A stretch of DNA of 64,000 bases, taken from assembly GCF_002572525.1 (NCBI RefSeq), contig NZ_PDBS01000001.1:434001-498000 (forward strand), given 5' to 3'. Both the position numbers and the translations under genes were made by a program. Within the stretch, counting starts at the first letter, position 1. Every line of letters begins with the position of its first letter. Origin of the DNA: Natrinema sp. CBA1119 (GTDB lineage Archaea; Halobacteriota; Halobacteria; Halobacteriales; Natrialbaceae). The notes beneath the pieces are model-generated. The model saw only the letters and a list, made by a program, of their open reading frames with translations. It was not told the DNA's origin and did no database searches. Positions 25,381-33,259 of the stretch are shown piece by piece.

Positions 25381-25543
25381 GAGCAGTCAGTTCGACGTGT
25401 CGGCTGTTGAAGGTTTTCATCGCGTGCCGGAACCCGGACAGTTTCTGACAGCTTCTGCTAAACTCTGGCGGATTCCGGCAGATCGCGGCTAATTTTCACG
25501 GTTTCCGACGGATCCCGATGGGGCCTGACGAATCGCGAGCGGG

Positions 25544-26287
25544 CTACTGACCGCCAGTTTCGTCCGCGTACGACGGTCGCTCGGCGTACTCGATCGGGTC
25601 GCGAACGCCGATGGTCTGGAAGGCCTGCAGCCGGAACGCACACGAATCGCAGGTCCCGCACGCGGGTTCGTTCTCGCGGTAGCAACTCCAGGTGTGCTCG
25701 TAAGGGACCTCGAGTTCGACGCCGCGCTCGGCGATGTCGGTCTTCGAGTCGTCGACGAAGGGTGCTTCGATCGAAATTCCGGTCTCGGGTTTCGTGCCGA
25801 CATCGACGACCGCCTCGAAGGCCTCGAAGAACTCGGGGCGGCAGTCGGGATACCCCGAGAAGTCCTCGCTGTGGGCGCCGATGAAGACGGCCTCGCAATC
25901 GTTCGCTTCGGCGTAGGAAACCGCCATCGAGAGCAGGTTCGCGTTCCGGAAGGGGACGTACGACGAGGGGATCTCGTCGCTCTCGAGATCGGCGTCGTCG
26001 ACGGCCATCTCGTCGTCGGTGAGGCTCGAGGCCCCGATCGCCGAGAGGTGGCCAGTCTCGATCTGCAGGAAGTCGGCCGCGTCGAACTCGTCGGCGAGTC
26101 GGCGCGCACACTCGAGTTCGCGGTCCTCCGTTCGCTGGCCGTAGGAGGTGTGCAGCGCGTAGATCTCGTAGCCCCGTTCGCGGGCTTCGGCGGCGGCGGT
26201 GGCGCTGTCCATGCCGCCCGAGAGAAGGACGACGGCGCGTTCGGCGGTCGATTCGTCGGTCGCGGTGTCGGTGGTCGTTTCGGTCAT
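25544..26287 (-). CDS. queC: 7-cyano-7-deazaguanine synthase
   Basis: A 247-residue PP-loop ATPase with the signature L-L-S-G-G-M-D-S-A-T. Its zinc-binding cysteines lie in C-Y-R-E-N-E-P-A-C-G-T-C-D-S-C. It contains V-P-F-R-N-A-N-L-L and G-A-H-S-E-D as in other QueC proteins. It converts 7-carboxy-7-deazaguanine to preQ0 using ATP and ammonia. In archaea preQ0 is inserted into tRNA position 15 and turned into archaeosine. It is the last gene of the queD-queE-queC operon, 20 bases after queE. Confidence 0.93.
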   Translation of the reverse strand: MTETTTDTATDESTAERAVVLLSGGMDSATAAAEARERGYEIYALHTSYGQRTEDRELECARRLADEFDAADFLQIETGHLSAIGASSLTDDEMAVDDADLESDEIPSSYVPFRNANLLSMAVSYAEANDCEAVFIGAHSEDFSGYPDCRPEFFEAFEAVVDVGTKPETGISIEAPFVDDSKTDIAERGVELEVPYEHTWSCYRENEPACGTCDSCAFRLQAFQTIGVRDPIEYAERPSYADETGGQ

Positions 26288-26307
26288 AGTGATCTCGAAC
26301 GCTGTGA

Positions 26308-27108
26308 TTACGTCTCGGGGGCGTCGTTCCAGAGGTCGACGTGCAGTCGCGGCGTGTACCGGAAGCCGTACTCCATCGCGAGGTCGGCGACCTGGGTGCG
26401 GGTCTCCGCGAGGCGCTCTCGAGTCGCTCCTTCGGGCATCAAGAGCACGTCGTCATCGCCGATCGGAACGTCGGCGGCGGTGCGGAGCTCCGCGAGCAAG
26501 TCGAGGATCTCCGGCATGTCTTCGGCGTCGGTCACGACGAACTTCAGCTGAACGTCGTAGCTCTCGACCAGTCGAACGAGCGAGTCCGTATCGATTCGAT
26601 CGCTCTCGTGGCGCGCTTCCCACTCGCCCTCCCCGTTGGGATCGCGCTCGGGCGTCGGCGTACTGCTCTCGAGTTTCGGGCTCACGGAGGCGAGGTCGAT
26701 CGGCGCGTCCCGGTAGATCGTCCCGTTGGTCTCGACGGTGGTGTGATAGCCGCGGTCCGCGAGCGCCTCGAGCAGGGCGACGCTCTCCTCGTGAATCAGC
26801 GGTTCGCCGCCGGTGAGGACGACGTGATCGGCGTCGTGGGACTCGATTTCCGCCAGAATTTCCTCGAGTCCCAGCCACGCGTGGGTCGGCTCCCACGAGG
26901 TGTGATAGGAGTCGCAGAACCAACACCGGAGGTTACAGCCGCTCGTCCGAACGAACACCGAGGGGACGCCCGCGAGCGTTCCCTCTCCCTGGACCGAGTA
27001 GAACAGTTCGTTGATCGGGAGCCCCTCGGTGGAACGACCGTCCTCGGCGTCGACTTCGGCCGCGCCCTCGGCCGCGTTCTCGAGGTCGACTGAATCGGAA
27101 ACCGGCAT
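26308..27108 (-). CDS. queE: 7-carboxy-7-deazaguanine synthase (radical SAM)
   Basis: A 266-residue protein. The radical SAM cluster motif is Cys58, Cys62 and Cys65 in S-G-C-N-L-R-C-W-F-C, preceded by Y-S-V-Q-G-E-G-T. T-G-G-E-P-L binds the SAM carboxylate. It rearranges 6-carboxytetrahydropterin to 7-carboxy-7-deazaguanine, the second step of preQ0 synthesis. The start lies one base after the queD stop, so translation is probably coupled. The first 30 residues are an acidic extension. Confidence 0.92.
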   Translation of the reverse strand: MPVSDSVDLENAAEGAAEVDAEDGRSTEGLPINELFYSVQGEGTLAGVPSVFVRTSGCNLRCWFCDSYHTSWEPTHAWLGLEEILAEIESHDADHVVLTGGEPLIHEESVALLEALADRGYHTTVETNGTIYRDAPIDLASVSPKLESSTPTPERDPNGEGEWEARHESDRIDTDSLVRLVESYDVQLKFVVTDAEDMPEILDLLAELRTAADVPIGDDDVLLMPEGATRERLAETRTQVADLAMEYGFRYTPRLHVDLWNDAPET

Positions 27109-27109
27109 C

Positions 27110-27589
27110 TCAGAACCCGCTTCCGCCGCAGAGTTCGTGCGTCTCGCTGACCTGCACCGAAATGTCGGTGACCGTCTCGGGCAGGGCCGCCTCGAGTTTT
27201 CGCTCCAGGATCACGCTCATCACCTCGGCCGTCGGCGGGTGCTCGAGGACGACGACGGCATCGTCGTCGCCGGCAGTCTCGAAGGCCTCGACGAGGGGAT
27301 CACCGGCCTCGAGGAGGAACATGTGGTCCCACTCGGATATTACGTCAGTAATATCCCCTTTGTCAGCGATCCATCCCTCTTCGGTCAGGTGGCCTGCGAC
27401 GGTGACTGCGACCTCGTAGTTGTGTCCGTGGGGCTGAGAACACTTGCCGTCGTGGTGTCTAATCCGGTGACCGGCGCTGATTCTGATCGGCCGGTCGCGG
27501 CCGACGTGAAGGACGCGACGGCTCCCGACGACGCCGTCGTCCGCCGTGGCGGCCGGTCCGGACTCGCAGTTTTCGACTGATTCAGTCAT
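27110..27589 (-). CDS. queD: 6-carboxy-5,6,7,8-tetrahydropterin synthase
   Basis: A 159-residue member of the 6-pyruvoyl-tetrahydropterin synthase family. Zinc-binding histidines are in I-S-A-G-H-R-I and P-H-G-H-N-Y, the catalytic Cys in G-K-C-S-Q-P, and the pterin-binding Glu in the last strand (V-S-E-T-H-E-L). It makes the tetrahydropterin used by QueE. About 20 N-terminal residues precede the conserved core. It is the first gene of the archaeosine precursor operon and carries a promoter with a clear inverted repeat. Confidence 0.92.
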   Translation of the reverse strand: MTESVENCESGPAATADDGVVGSRRVLHVGRDRPIRISAGHRIRHHDGKCSQPHGHNYEVAVTVAGHLTEEGWIADKGDITDVISEWDHMFLLEAGDPLVEAFETAGDDDAVVVLEHPPTAEVMSVILERKLEAALPETVTDISVQVSETHELCGGSGF

Positions 27590-27620
27590 ATTCAGGTATT
27601 CTCGAGAGAATACTTAAAGA
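27590..27620 (-). promoter_or_regulatory. queDEC promoter with operator-like inverted repeat
   Basis: On the minus strand TTTAAGTA (forward 27611-27618) fits a TATA box 22-29 bases before the queD ATG at 27589, as in leaderless transcripts. Directly downstream and slightly overlapping it is an inverted repeat with 8-base arms GTATTCTC and GAGAATAC around a 2-base spacer (27596-27613). An operator between TATA box and start suggests repression. No regulator is identified; the HTH gene at 27813 is one candidate by position only. Confidence 0.55.
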
Positions 27621-27812
27621 TGGCCGATTACGGACGGCCAATGGGGTCGGCGCCGACGAGGATGCGGTTCCCGGTAGCGAGGGACGGCGTCAATCGGTGG
27701 CGAAGCAGCGAGGACCCGGTATCGAAGCCGTCGTCATACGATCTGCTGTACCGGTGCACTGGAGCAATCGCAGAACGGTTCGCAGTTGCTTCGGCACTGA
27801 CAACAGTTCGTG

Positions 27813-28169
27813 TCAGTCCTGGAGTTGATCCTGGAGCCGATTTTTCGCCTCGGTGCGACGCTTGCGCGAAAACTCGGGCGCGTCGTCCGAGAAGTCGATC
27901 TCGATCTCGTCGAGCGTGCGTCGGTAGATATTCGTTCGTCGTCCTTCCTCGGAGAGCTGTCGGCCCTCGCAGGTCAACAGCCCGGCGTCGACGAGCTCTT
28001 CGATTCGGCGATAGCAGGTCGCGATCGGAATCTCGATCGCTTCGCTCAGTGATTGGGCTGATTTCGGCGTTCCCGCTGCGCAGAGGATTTCTGCGCTGTA
28101 TTTGTTGCCTAGCGCGGAGAGCACCGAGGTCGAATCCGCGTCCGTTCGTTCCGTCCGACTGCGAGACAT
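27813..28169 (-). CDS. ArsR-like winged-helix transcriptional regulator
   Basis: A 118-residue DNA-binding protein. Its winged-helix core reads V-L-S-A-L-G-N-K-Y-S-A-E-I-L, S-A-Q-S-L-S-E-A-I-E-I-P-I-A-T-C-Y-R-R-I-E-E-L and D-A-G-L-L-T-C-E-G-R. The recognition helix is near I-A-T-C-Y-R-R. The C-terminal region is acidic then basic. An ATG at 28193 would add eight residues. Haloarchaeal regulators of this type act at nearby promoters; the queDEC promoter lies about 200 bases from its stop. The target is inferred, not shown. Confidence 0.78.
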   Translation of the reverse strand: MSRSRTERTDADSTSVLSALGNKYSAEILCAAGTPKSAQSLSEAIEIPIATCYRRIEELVDAGLLTCEGRQLSEEGRRTNIYRRTLDEIEIDFSDDAPEFSRKRRTEAKNRLQDQLQD

Positions 28170-28405
28170 ACTCCGCTCGTTATCAATTACCATAATTGAA
28201 TCTTTTGGTTATTACGAGTTACCTGTTATACTGAATTACCTGATCTATTAACACTCTCCTTCGCAGAGTATTATTTCGGATACAACTAATGTGATATCTA
28301 CTCGCAGAGTAAACGGTCGAGGTGTCGATCCCATTGGAAGCGTGGTGTATCCGTGCGTCGGCGAGGGGCGAGACGCATTTGAGGACCCGGCTCGAACGAG
28401 GCGGT

Positions 28406-29089
28406 ATGAACGTCGCGGTCGTGACGATCGGAGACGAACTGCTCGCCGGACGAACGGCGGACACCAACGCAACGTGGCTCTGCGAGCAGCTCGACGATCG
28501 CGGCGTCGACGTCGAGCGCGTGACGACGCTCCCCGACCGGGTCGACGACATCGCCCGCGTCGTCAACGAGTACCGCGCCGAGTACGACGCCGTGATCGTC
28601 ACCGGGGGGCTCGGTCCGACGCACGACGACCTCACGATGGAGGGCGTTGCAGCCGCGCTCGGGCGCTCGCTCGAGGAACACGACGACGCCCTCGCCTGGC
28701 TCGAGACGGACGGCTACACCCGTGACGACCTCGCGGCGGGGACAGCCGACCTGCCGGCGGGTGCGCGGGCGCTGCACAACGAAACCGGTGTCGCTCCCGG
28801 CGCGGTCCTCGAGGACGTGTACGTGCTTCCCGGCGTCCCCTCGGAGATGAAGGCGATGTTCGAGACGATCGCCGACGAGTTCACGGGGACGCCGACCTAC
28901 CGGAAGACGATCGTCGCCGACGAACCCGAGAGCGCGCTCCTCGATCGGATTGCTGCCCTCCGCGAGCGCTACGACGTCTCCGTCGGGAGCTATCCGGGCG
29001 AGTCGGTCCGGGTCGAACTCAAAGGGACCGACGAAGCGACCGTCGCGGAAGCGGCCGCGTGGCTCCGCGAGCAGATCGAGTCTCCGTAA
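28406..29089 (+). CDS. CinA/MoaB-like molybdopterin-binding domain protein
   Basis: A 227-residue protein with the MoaB/MogA-like fold: V-A-V-V-T-I-G-D-E-L-L-A-G-R-T-A-D-T-N at the start, V-I-V-T-G-G-L-G-P-T-H-D-D-L-T as the nucleotide or pterin loop, and Y-V-L-P-G-V-P-S-E-M-K-A-M-F. This is the N-terminal domain of CinA-type proteins, without the nicotinamide deamidase domain. CinA N-domains act as ADP-ribose/NAD pyrophosphatases, while related proteins bind molybdopterin. The exact reaction here is open. The start is the ATG at 28406. Confidence 0.82.
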   Translation: MNVAVVTIGDELLAGRTADTNATWLCEQLDDRGVDVERVTTLPDRVDDIARVVNEYRAEYDAVIVTGGLGPTHDDLTMEGVAAALGRSLEEHDDALAWLETDGYTRDDLAAGTADLPAGARALHNETGVAPGAVLEDVYVLPGVPSEMKAMFETIADEFTGTPTYRKTIVADEPESALLDRIAALRERYDVSVGSYPGESVRVELKGTDEATVAEAAAWLREQIESP

Positions 29090-29102
29090 CCAGATTGGAT
29101 CG

Positions 29103-29231
29103 TCAGCGGTAGAAGTAGGCCATCCAGGCGACCGTTACGAGCAGACCCAGGGCGAGCGCGCTCCAGCCGACGATGTCCATGGGCAGTTCCGTTTCCGTCG
29201 CGAGAACGGCGGCGTCGATCAGTGCAGGCAT
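29103..29231 (-). CDS. Single-pass small membrane protein (42 aa)
   Basis: A 42-codon frame from the ATG at 29231 to a TGA at 29103-29105. The second half is one membrane helix (W-S-A-L-A-L-G-L-L-V-T-V-A-W-M-A) ending Y-F-Y-R; the first part is short and acidic. Codon use and the clean helix with Trp/Tyr at the edges support expression. It converges on the CinA-like gene, whose stop is 13 bases away. Function unknown. Confidence 0.55.
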   Translation of the reverse strand: MPALIDAAVLATETELPMDIVGWSALALGLLVTVAWMAYFYR

Positions 29232-29480
29232 GGTCGGCGATCGGTTCCCATCCCTCTTAATCCTTCAGAAAACGAGCGGATAGGTCGTCGCTCGTCGGTC
29301 TCGAGGCGTGGATGAGTCGCAGGTGAGTTGCAGGACGGTTGCGGATGGGGCGTGGGACAGTCGTGGATGAATCGTAGAGCAGTCGCGAGTGAGTCACAGG
29401 GCAGTTGCAGTACCGCTCGCGGCGCGAGACCGACGGACTGCTGCGATACCGCTTTCCCACTGGCGTTCGGATAGCCAGCC

Positions 29481-30674
29481 ATGGAGTCAATCGGCGTCAT
29501 CGTCAACCCGATCGCGGGGATGGGCGGTCGGGTCGGATTGAAGGGGACCGACGGGAACGTCGAGGAGGCGCGCCGACGGGGTGCCGAGCCGCGAGCGCCG
29601 GACCGGGCGCGCGAGGCGTTGCGCTCGCTCCACCGACGTGCACCGGATCTCACCGTCTACACCGCCGCCGGCGTGCTGGGCGAACGGGCGGCCCAGGACG
29701 CGGGCTTCGAGCCCACGGTCGTCTACGATCCGGCGGCGGCTGGCGACGGCGACTCGAGCGACCCGGCGAGACCCGGCGATCCCGGAGCCGCCGAGACGAC
29801 GGCGGACGATACCCGCGCTGCCGTCCGCGCGCTGCTCGAGCGGGGCGTCGACCTGGTTCTGTTCGTCGGGGGCGACGGCACCGCGGTCGACGTCGCCGCG
29901 GTGCTCGAGGAAGCGGCGGGAGAGACGCCGATGCTCGGCGTGCCGGCCGGAGTCAAGATCTACTCGTCGGTCTTCGGCGTCACCCCGACCGACGCCGGCC
30001 GGATCGCCGCCGAGTTCGAGCGCGTCGAGCCCCGCGAGGTAAACGACATCGACGAGGCGGCCTACCGCGAGGGGGAGGTCCGGTCGGAACTGCGAGCGAT
30101 CGTTCCGGTCCCCGTCGCGCCAGCGCTGCAGTCGGGCAAGCAGGTCTCGAGTGGCAGCGTCGACTCGCTGGCCGCGGGATTCGCCCGCGAAGTCGAACCG
30201 GGACGGACCTACGTCTTCGGTCCCGGCAGCACCGTCGGAGCCATCGAGCGGGAACTGGGAATCGACCCCTCGCCGCTGGGCGTCGATGTCTGGCGCGCTG
30301 GGGCCGAAACGAACGGAACGGACGGAACGGACGGAACGGGGGGAGACGATGCGGAGTCGGACGGCCAACGCGGTGAGATTCTCGCTCGCGACGCCGCGGA
30401 GTCGGACATCCTCGCGGTGCTCGCGGATCCGGTCACCATCGTCGTCTCGCCGATCGGCGGGCAAGGGTTCATCTTCGGTCGGGGGAACCACCAGATTTCC
30501 CCGGCAGTAATTCGCCGAGCCGACGACATCGAGGTCGTCGCAGCAGACGAGAAACTGGACGGAATCGATACGTTGCACGTCGATACCGACGACGATGAGA
30601 TCGACGACCGACTCGAGGGGTGGCTGCAGGTTCGGACCGGTCGGTTTACCACGCGGATGGTTCCCGTCGCCTGA
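29481..30674 (+). CDS. ATP-NAD kinase-like protein (COG3199 type)
   Basis: A 397-residue protein. It starts with I-G-V-I-V-N-P-I-A-G-M-G-G-R-V-G-L-K-G and has the kinase signature F-V-G-G-D-G-T-A with G-V-P-A-G-V-K-I-Y-S after it. It ends with P-I-G-G-Q-G-F-I-F-G-R-G-N-H-Q-I-S, all seen in the COG3199 branch of NAD/diacylglycerol-type kinases. The substrate in this branch is not settled. A low-complexity insert with repeated N-G-T-D-G-T-D-G-T units near residue 275 and another Asp/Pro-rich insert near residue 95 look like halophilic linkers. Confidence 0.8.
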   Translation: MESIGVIVNPIAGMGGRVGLKGTDGNVEEARRRGAEPRAPDRAREALRSLHRRAPDLTVYTAAGVLGERAAQDAGFEPTVVYDPAAAGDGDSSDPARPGDPGAAETTADDTRAAVRALLERGVDLVLFVGGDGTAVDVAAVLEEAAGETPMLGVPAGVKIYSSVFGVTPTDAGRIAAEFERVEPREVNDIDEAAYREGEVRSELRAIVPVPVAPALQSGKQVSSGSVDSLAAGFAREVEPGRTYVFGPGSTVGAIERELGIDPSPLGVDVWRAGAETNGTDGTDGTGGDDAESDGQRGEILARDAAESDILAVLADPVTIVVSPIGGQGFIFGRGNHQISPAVIRRADDIEVVAADEKLDGIDTLHVDTDDDEIDDRLEGWLQVRTGRFTTRMVPVA

Positions 30675-30822
30675 CCCCTCTGGTCCGCTCGAGTGTCGCC
30701 GTCTCAGTTACCGTCTCGTCGTGGTTCGGTCACAGGTCGAACCCCGCCGTCCGCACCCCGGAAAACCGCTCAACGGACGGCCACGAAGCAAATTATATAA
30801 GGGTGATGTTGAAACGGCCGCT

Positions 30823-30902
30823 GACTGCAACCATATAACGATTGGACTCACGATAATGACCATATAGTCAAGATTAAGGTCAAGTCGCTACTATGGTGTC
30901 AC
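30823..30902 (+). promoter_or_regulatory. AT-rich upstream region of the PhoU-like gene with direct repeats
   Basis: CCATATA occurs twice, at 30831-30837 and 30860-30866, 29 bases apart, in a patch clearly richer in A+T than its surroundings. GTCAAG also occurs twice (30867-30872 and 30879-30884). The downstream gene is a phosphate-uptake-type regulator, so a phosphate-responsive site is possible, but I cannot match a known haloarchaeal phosphate box. CATATAG near 30861 could also be the TATA box. Confidence 0.35.
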
Positions 30903-31934
30903 ATGGAAACGCGGAAAGTGCAACGACTCGGTCCATCGACCCTCGCCATGACGCTCCCGGCGGAGTGGGCGTCCGAACACGCCGTCGAAAAGGGCGACGA
31001 AGTATCGCTACGGACCAGCGGCAAGGGCACGCTGACCGTGATGCCCGAGTCGGCCAACACGGAGGAGACCGAAGCGATCATCCACACCGACGAACTCGAC
31101 GCCGACGCCGTCGAGCGCGCGATCGTCGCCCAGTACGTCCTCGGGCGGCGCATCATCCGCATCGAGCGCGAGGACGGCGCCCTCGAGTCCGATCATATCA
31201 ACGCCGTCTATCAGGCCGAGACCCAGTTGATGGGACTGGGCGTCATCGAGGAGACCCCCGAGAGCATCTCGATCCGCTGCTCGGTCGATCCCGAGGACTT
31301 CACGCTCGACAACCTCCTCGAGCGCCTCGAGCGAACCGGGCAGACGATGCGCGGCGAGGGAATCAAGGCGCTGGCTCATGGCAACCCCGATCTGGCCCAG
31401 CGCGCCCTGAATCGGGAGCGACAGGCGAACAAGATCTTCGTCCTCCTGCTTCGCCTGATCTTTACGGCCTACCAGAACCCGAACCTCGCGCGAGCGGTCG
31501 GTCTCAACACGGGCTTCCCGCTGATCGGCTACCGCTCGATCGCGAAGAACCTCGAACTGACCGCCGATAACGGCGAGGACATCGCCGAGATCGTCATCGA
31601 GACCGAAGGCCACTCGCTCAACGTCGACAGCTCCGTGATGCGCGACATTCGGGAACTGAACGAACTAGTCGACGATATCACGTCCAGAGCCGTCGAAGCG
31701 GCCGTCGAACGCGATTACAACAAGTCCAACGAGGTTCGCGCGCTGTTTCACGAGATCTCCGACCTCGAGCAGGAGATCCTCGCGGAGTTACCGGAGATGG
31801 ATAACGAAGACCTGCTACGGGTCCGGGAAGTGCTCGTCAGCCTCCAGCAGACCGCCCAGTACGCGATGCGAAACGCCGAAATCGCGGCGAACCTTTCGCT
31901 CAACGAGGAGTCCGAGCACACCACGATCAAGTGA
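30903..31934 (+). CDS. AbrB-PhoU fusion regulator of phosphate uptake
   Basis: A 343-residue cytoplasmic protein. The first 45 residues form a SpoVT/AbrB-type DNA-binding swap hairpin (R-K-V-Q-R-L-G-P-S-T-L-A-M-T-L-P and W-A-S-E-H-A-V-E-K-G-D-E-V). Two helical PhoU-type repeats follow: R-T-G-Q-T-M-R-G-E-G-I-K-A-L-A in the first, and R-D-I-R-E-L-N-E-L-V-D-D-I plus Q-Q-T-A-Q-Y-A-M-R-N-A-E in the second. This architecture is common in haloarchaea next to or apart from pst genes. It probably senses transporter state and binds DNA. No phosphate transporter is in the window. Confidence 0.87.
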   Translation: METRKVQRLGPSTLAMTLPAEWASEHAVEKGDEVSLRTSGKGTLTVMPESANTEETEAIIHTDELDADAVERAIVAQYVLGRRIIRIEREDGALESDHINAVYQAETQLMGLGVIEETPESISIRCSVDPEDFTLDNLLERLERTGQTMRGEGIKALAHGNPDLAQRALNRERQANKIFVLLLRLIFTAYQNPNLARAVGLNTGFPLIGYRSIAKNLELTADNGEDIAEIVIETEGHSLNVDSSVMRDIRELNELVDDITSRAVEAAVERDYNKSNEVRALFHEISDLEQEILAELPEMDNEDLLRVREVLVSLQQTAQYAMRNAEIAANLSLNEESEHTTIK

Positions 31935-32020
31935 CTGCGACACCGGTTTGACCGGCGTCGTCGGCCGTCATTCGGTCACAAAAGAGAGAAGTTAAGAGAC
32001 CCCACACACAACGCCCGAGC

Positions 32021-32203
32021 ATGGCTACGGAAACCGAGACGACGGACAAGGGCGTCGGACTGGCGCTCGCACTGAGCGCACTCGCAGTGATCGGCGCACT
32101 CGTCATGTTCGTCGGCGCACCGGACGTGACGGCGGCGTGGGGCTTCGCTGGGGCCGTTCTCTTTAGCTCACTCGCGGTCGTCGGCATCCACCTCTTCGAC
32201 TGA
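32021..32203 (+). CDS. Two-helix small membrane protein (60 aa)
   Basis: A 60-residue protein with an acidic N-terminus and two membrane helices (L-A-L-A-L-S-A-L-A-V-I-G-A-L-V-M-F and A-W-G-F-A-G-A-V-L-F-S-S-L-A-V-V-G). It matches in size and layout a family of small haloarchaeal membrane proteins of unknown function. The start is the ATG at 32021, 86 bases after the PhoU-like gene on the same strand. Confidence 0.72.
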   Translation: MATETETTDKGVGLALALSALAVIGALVMFVGAPDVTAAWGFAGAVLFSSLAVVGIHLFD

Positions 32204-32358
32204 CGAGGCACAGCGACGGACCGACAGTAGAATCGGATCGACAGCTCGAACCGAATCGGCGCTCGAGACGGCCGATCGACCGGCGCTCGGTACCGAACCC
32301 GGCACGTTCCGGCCGTTAACAGTTAAGACCAACGGCCACCTAGGGTAACGTACGGACG

Positions 32359-32583
32359 ATGACCGACTACTCCGACGAAGAGCGGCGAATTGTCTCGTAC
32401 CTCCGCGAGAGCGCTGCCCGCGGCGAACAGTACTTCCGAGCGAAGAACATCGCGGACGCGATCGGACTCTCGTCGAAACAGGTCGGCGCTCGACTGCCAC
32501 ACCTCGCGGAGAAAACGGACGATGTCGATATCGAGAAATGGGGCCGCGCCCGGTCGACGACCTGGCGAGTCACGATCAGTTAA
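32359..32583 (+). CDS. Small winged-helix protein (DUF7123-like)
   Basis: A 74-residue protein: Y-S-D-E-E-R-R-I-V-S-Y-L-R-E-S, then Y-F-R-A-K-N-I-A-D-A-I-G-L-S-S-K-Q-V-G-A-R-L as the helix-turn-helix, then an acidic wing and T-T-W-R-V-T-I-S. This is a common small haloarchaeal regulator-like family. DNA binding is inferred from the fold. It stands alone between other short genes. Confidence 0.75.
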   Translation: MTDYSDEERRIVSYLRESAARGEQYFRAKNIADAIGLSSKQVGARLPHLAEKTDDVDIEKWGRARSTTWRVTIS

Positions 32584-32712
32584 TCGGCGTCGACGTCCCA
32601 TCGCTCGACTCTCTCACCCTCGCCCGATTTTGCTGTGGCTCGCCACGATCGCAGCGACGGGTTTCCCTGCCGGTCCACGGTCTTTTTATCCGACAATCGC
32701 ACAGGTACGGGC

Positions 32713-33147
32713 ATGACTGTACGGATCGACCGATCATTTGAGGTGGATGCGTCGCCGGAACGAGTCTGGGAGTTTATCGTCGATCCGGCGAACCGTGCCC
32801 AGGCGATCAGCGTCGTCGAATCCTACGCGATCGACGATCCGGAAGGACGGCGCGCGACCTGGCAGGTTTCGCTCCCGATCCCGCTCGTTCGAAAAACCGT
32901 CACCGTCAACACCGAAGACGTCACGCGACGACCGCCGGAGTACGTCAAGTTCGTCGGCGAATCGAAAGTGATGGACGTCACCGGCGAACACGAGATCGTC
33001 GAGACCGACGACGGTGCTCGCCTCGAGAACGCCTTCGTCGTCGACGGCAAGCTCCCGGGCGTCGAACGGTTCTTCAAGCGTAATCTCGATTCGGAACTCG
33101 AGAACCTCCAGCGCGCGCTCGAGCGGGACCTGCAGACGACGCAGTAA
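32713..33147 (+). CDS. SRPBCC-family protein (CoxG-like)
   Basis: A 144-residue START-like fold. It opens R-I-D-R-S-F-E-V-D-A-S-P-E-R-V-W-E-F-I-V-D-P-A-N, the family's typical first strand and helix, and ends with a long amphipathic helix (L-E-N-L-Q-R-A-L-E-R-D-L). Such proteins bind hydrophobic ligands or act as carriers. I take the ATG at 32713, since the upstream frame is not conserved in character. The 3' flank carries a tandem repeat. Confidence 0.8.
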   Translation: MTVRIDRSFEVDASPERVWEFIVDPANRAQAISVVESYAIDDPEGRRATWQVSLPIPLVRKTVTVNTEDVTRRPPEYVKFVGESKVMDVTGEHEIVETDDGARLENAFVVDGKLPGVERFFKRNLDSELENLQRALERDLQTTQ

Positions 33148-33231
33148 CGCAGCTGTCACAGTGATGCGGTCGACACGGTACCGCAGCTGTCACAGTCATG
33201 CGGTCGACACGGTACCGCAGCCGACACAGTA
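33148..33231. repeat. 34-bp tandem repeat after the SRPBCC gene
   Basis: Two units of 34 bases (33148-33181 and 33182-33215) differ at one position (GTGATG versus GTCATG). A third copy is partial (33216-33231). Each unit contains GCAGCTGTCACAGT and GCGGTCGACACGGTAC. The repeat fills most of the gap before the nitrilase gene. No open frame runs through it and no spacers separate units, so it is not CRISPR. Slippage or duplication is the likely origin. Confidence 0.85.
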
Positions 33232-33259
33232 ACGGTGGTGGGGCGGCCACAGGTGAACA

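Noticed and set aside
25410-25540. Possible repeat in the C/G/T mixture downstream of queC
   Set aside because: No unit recurs with enough identity to call.
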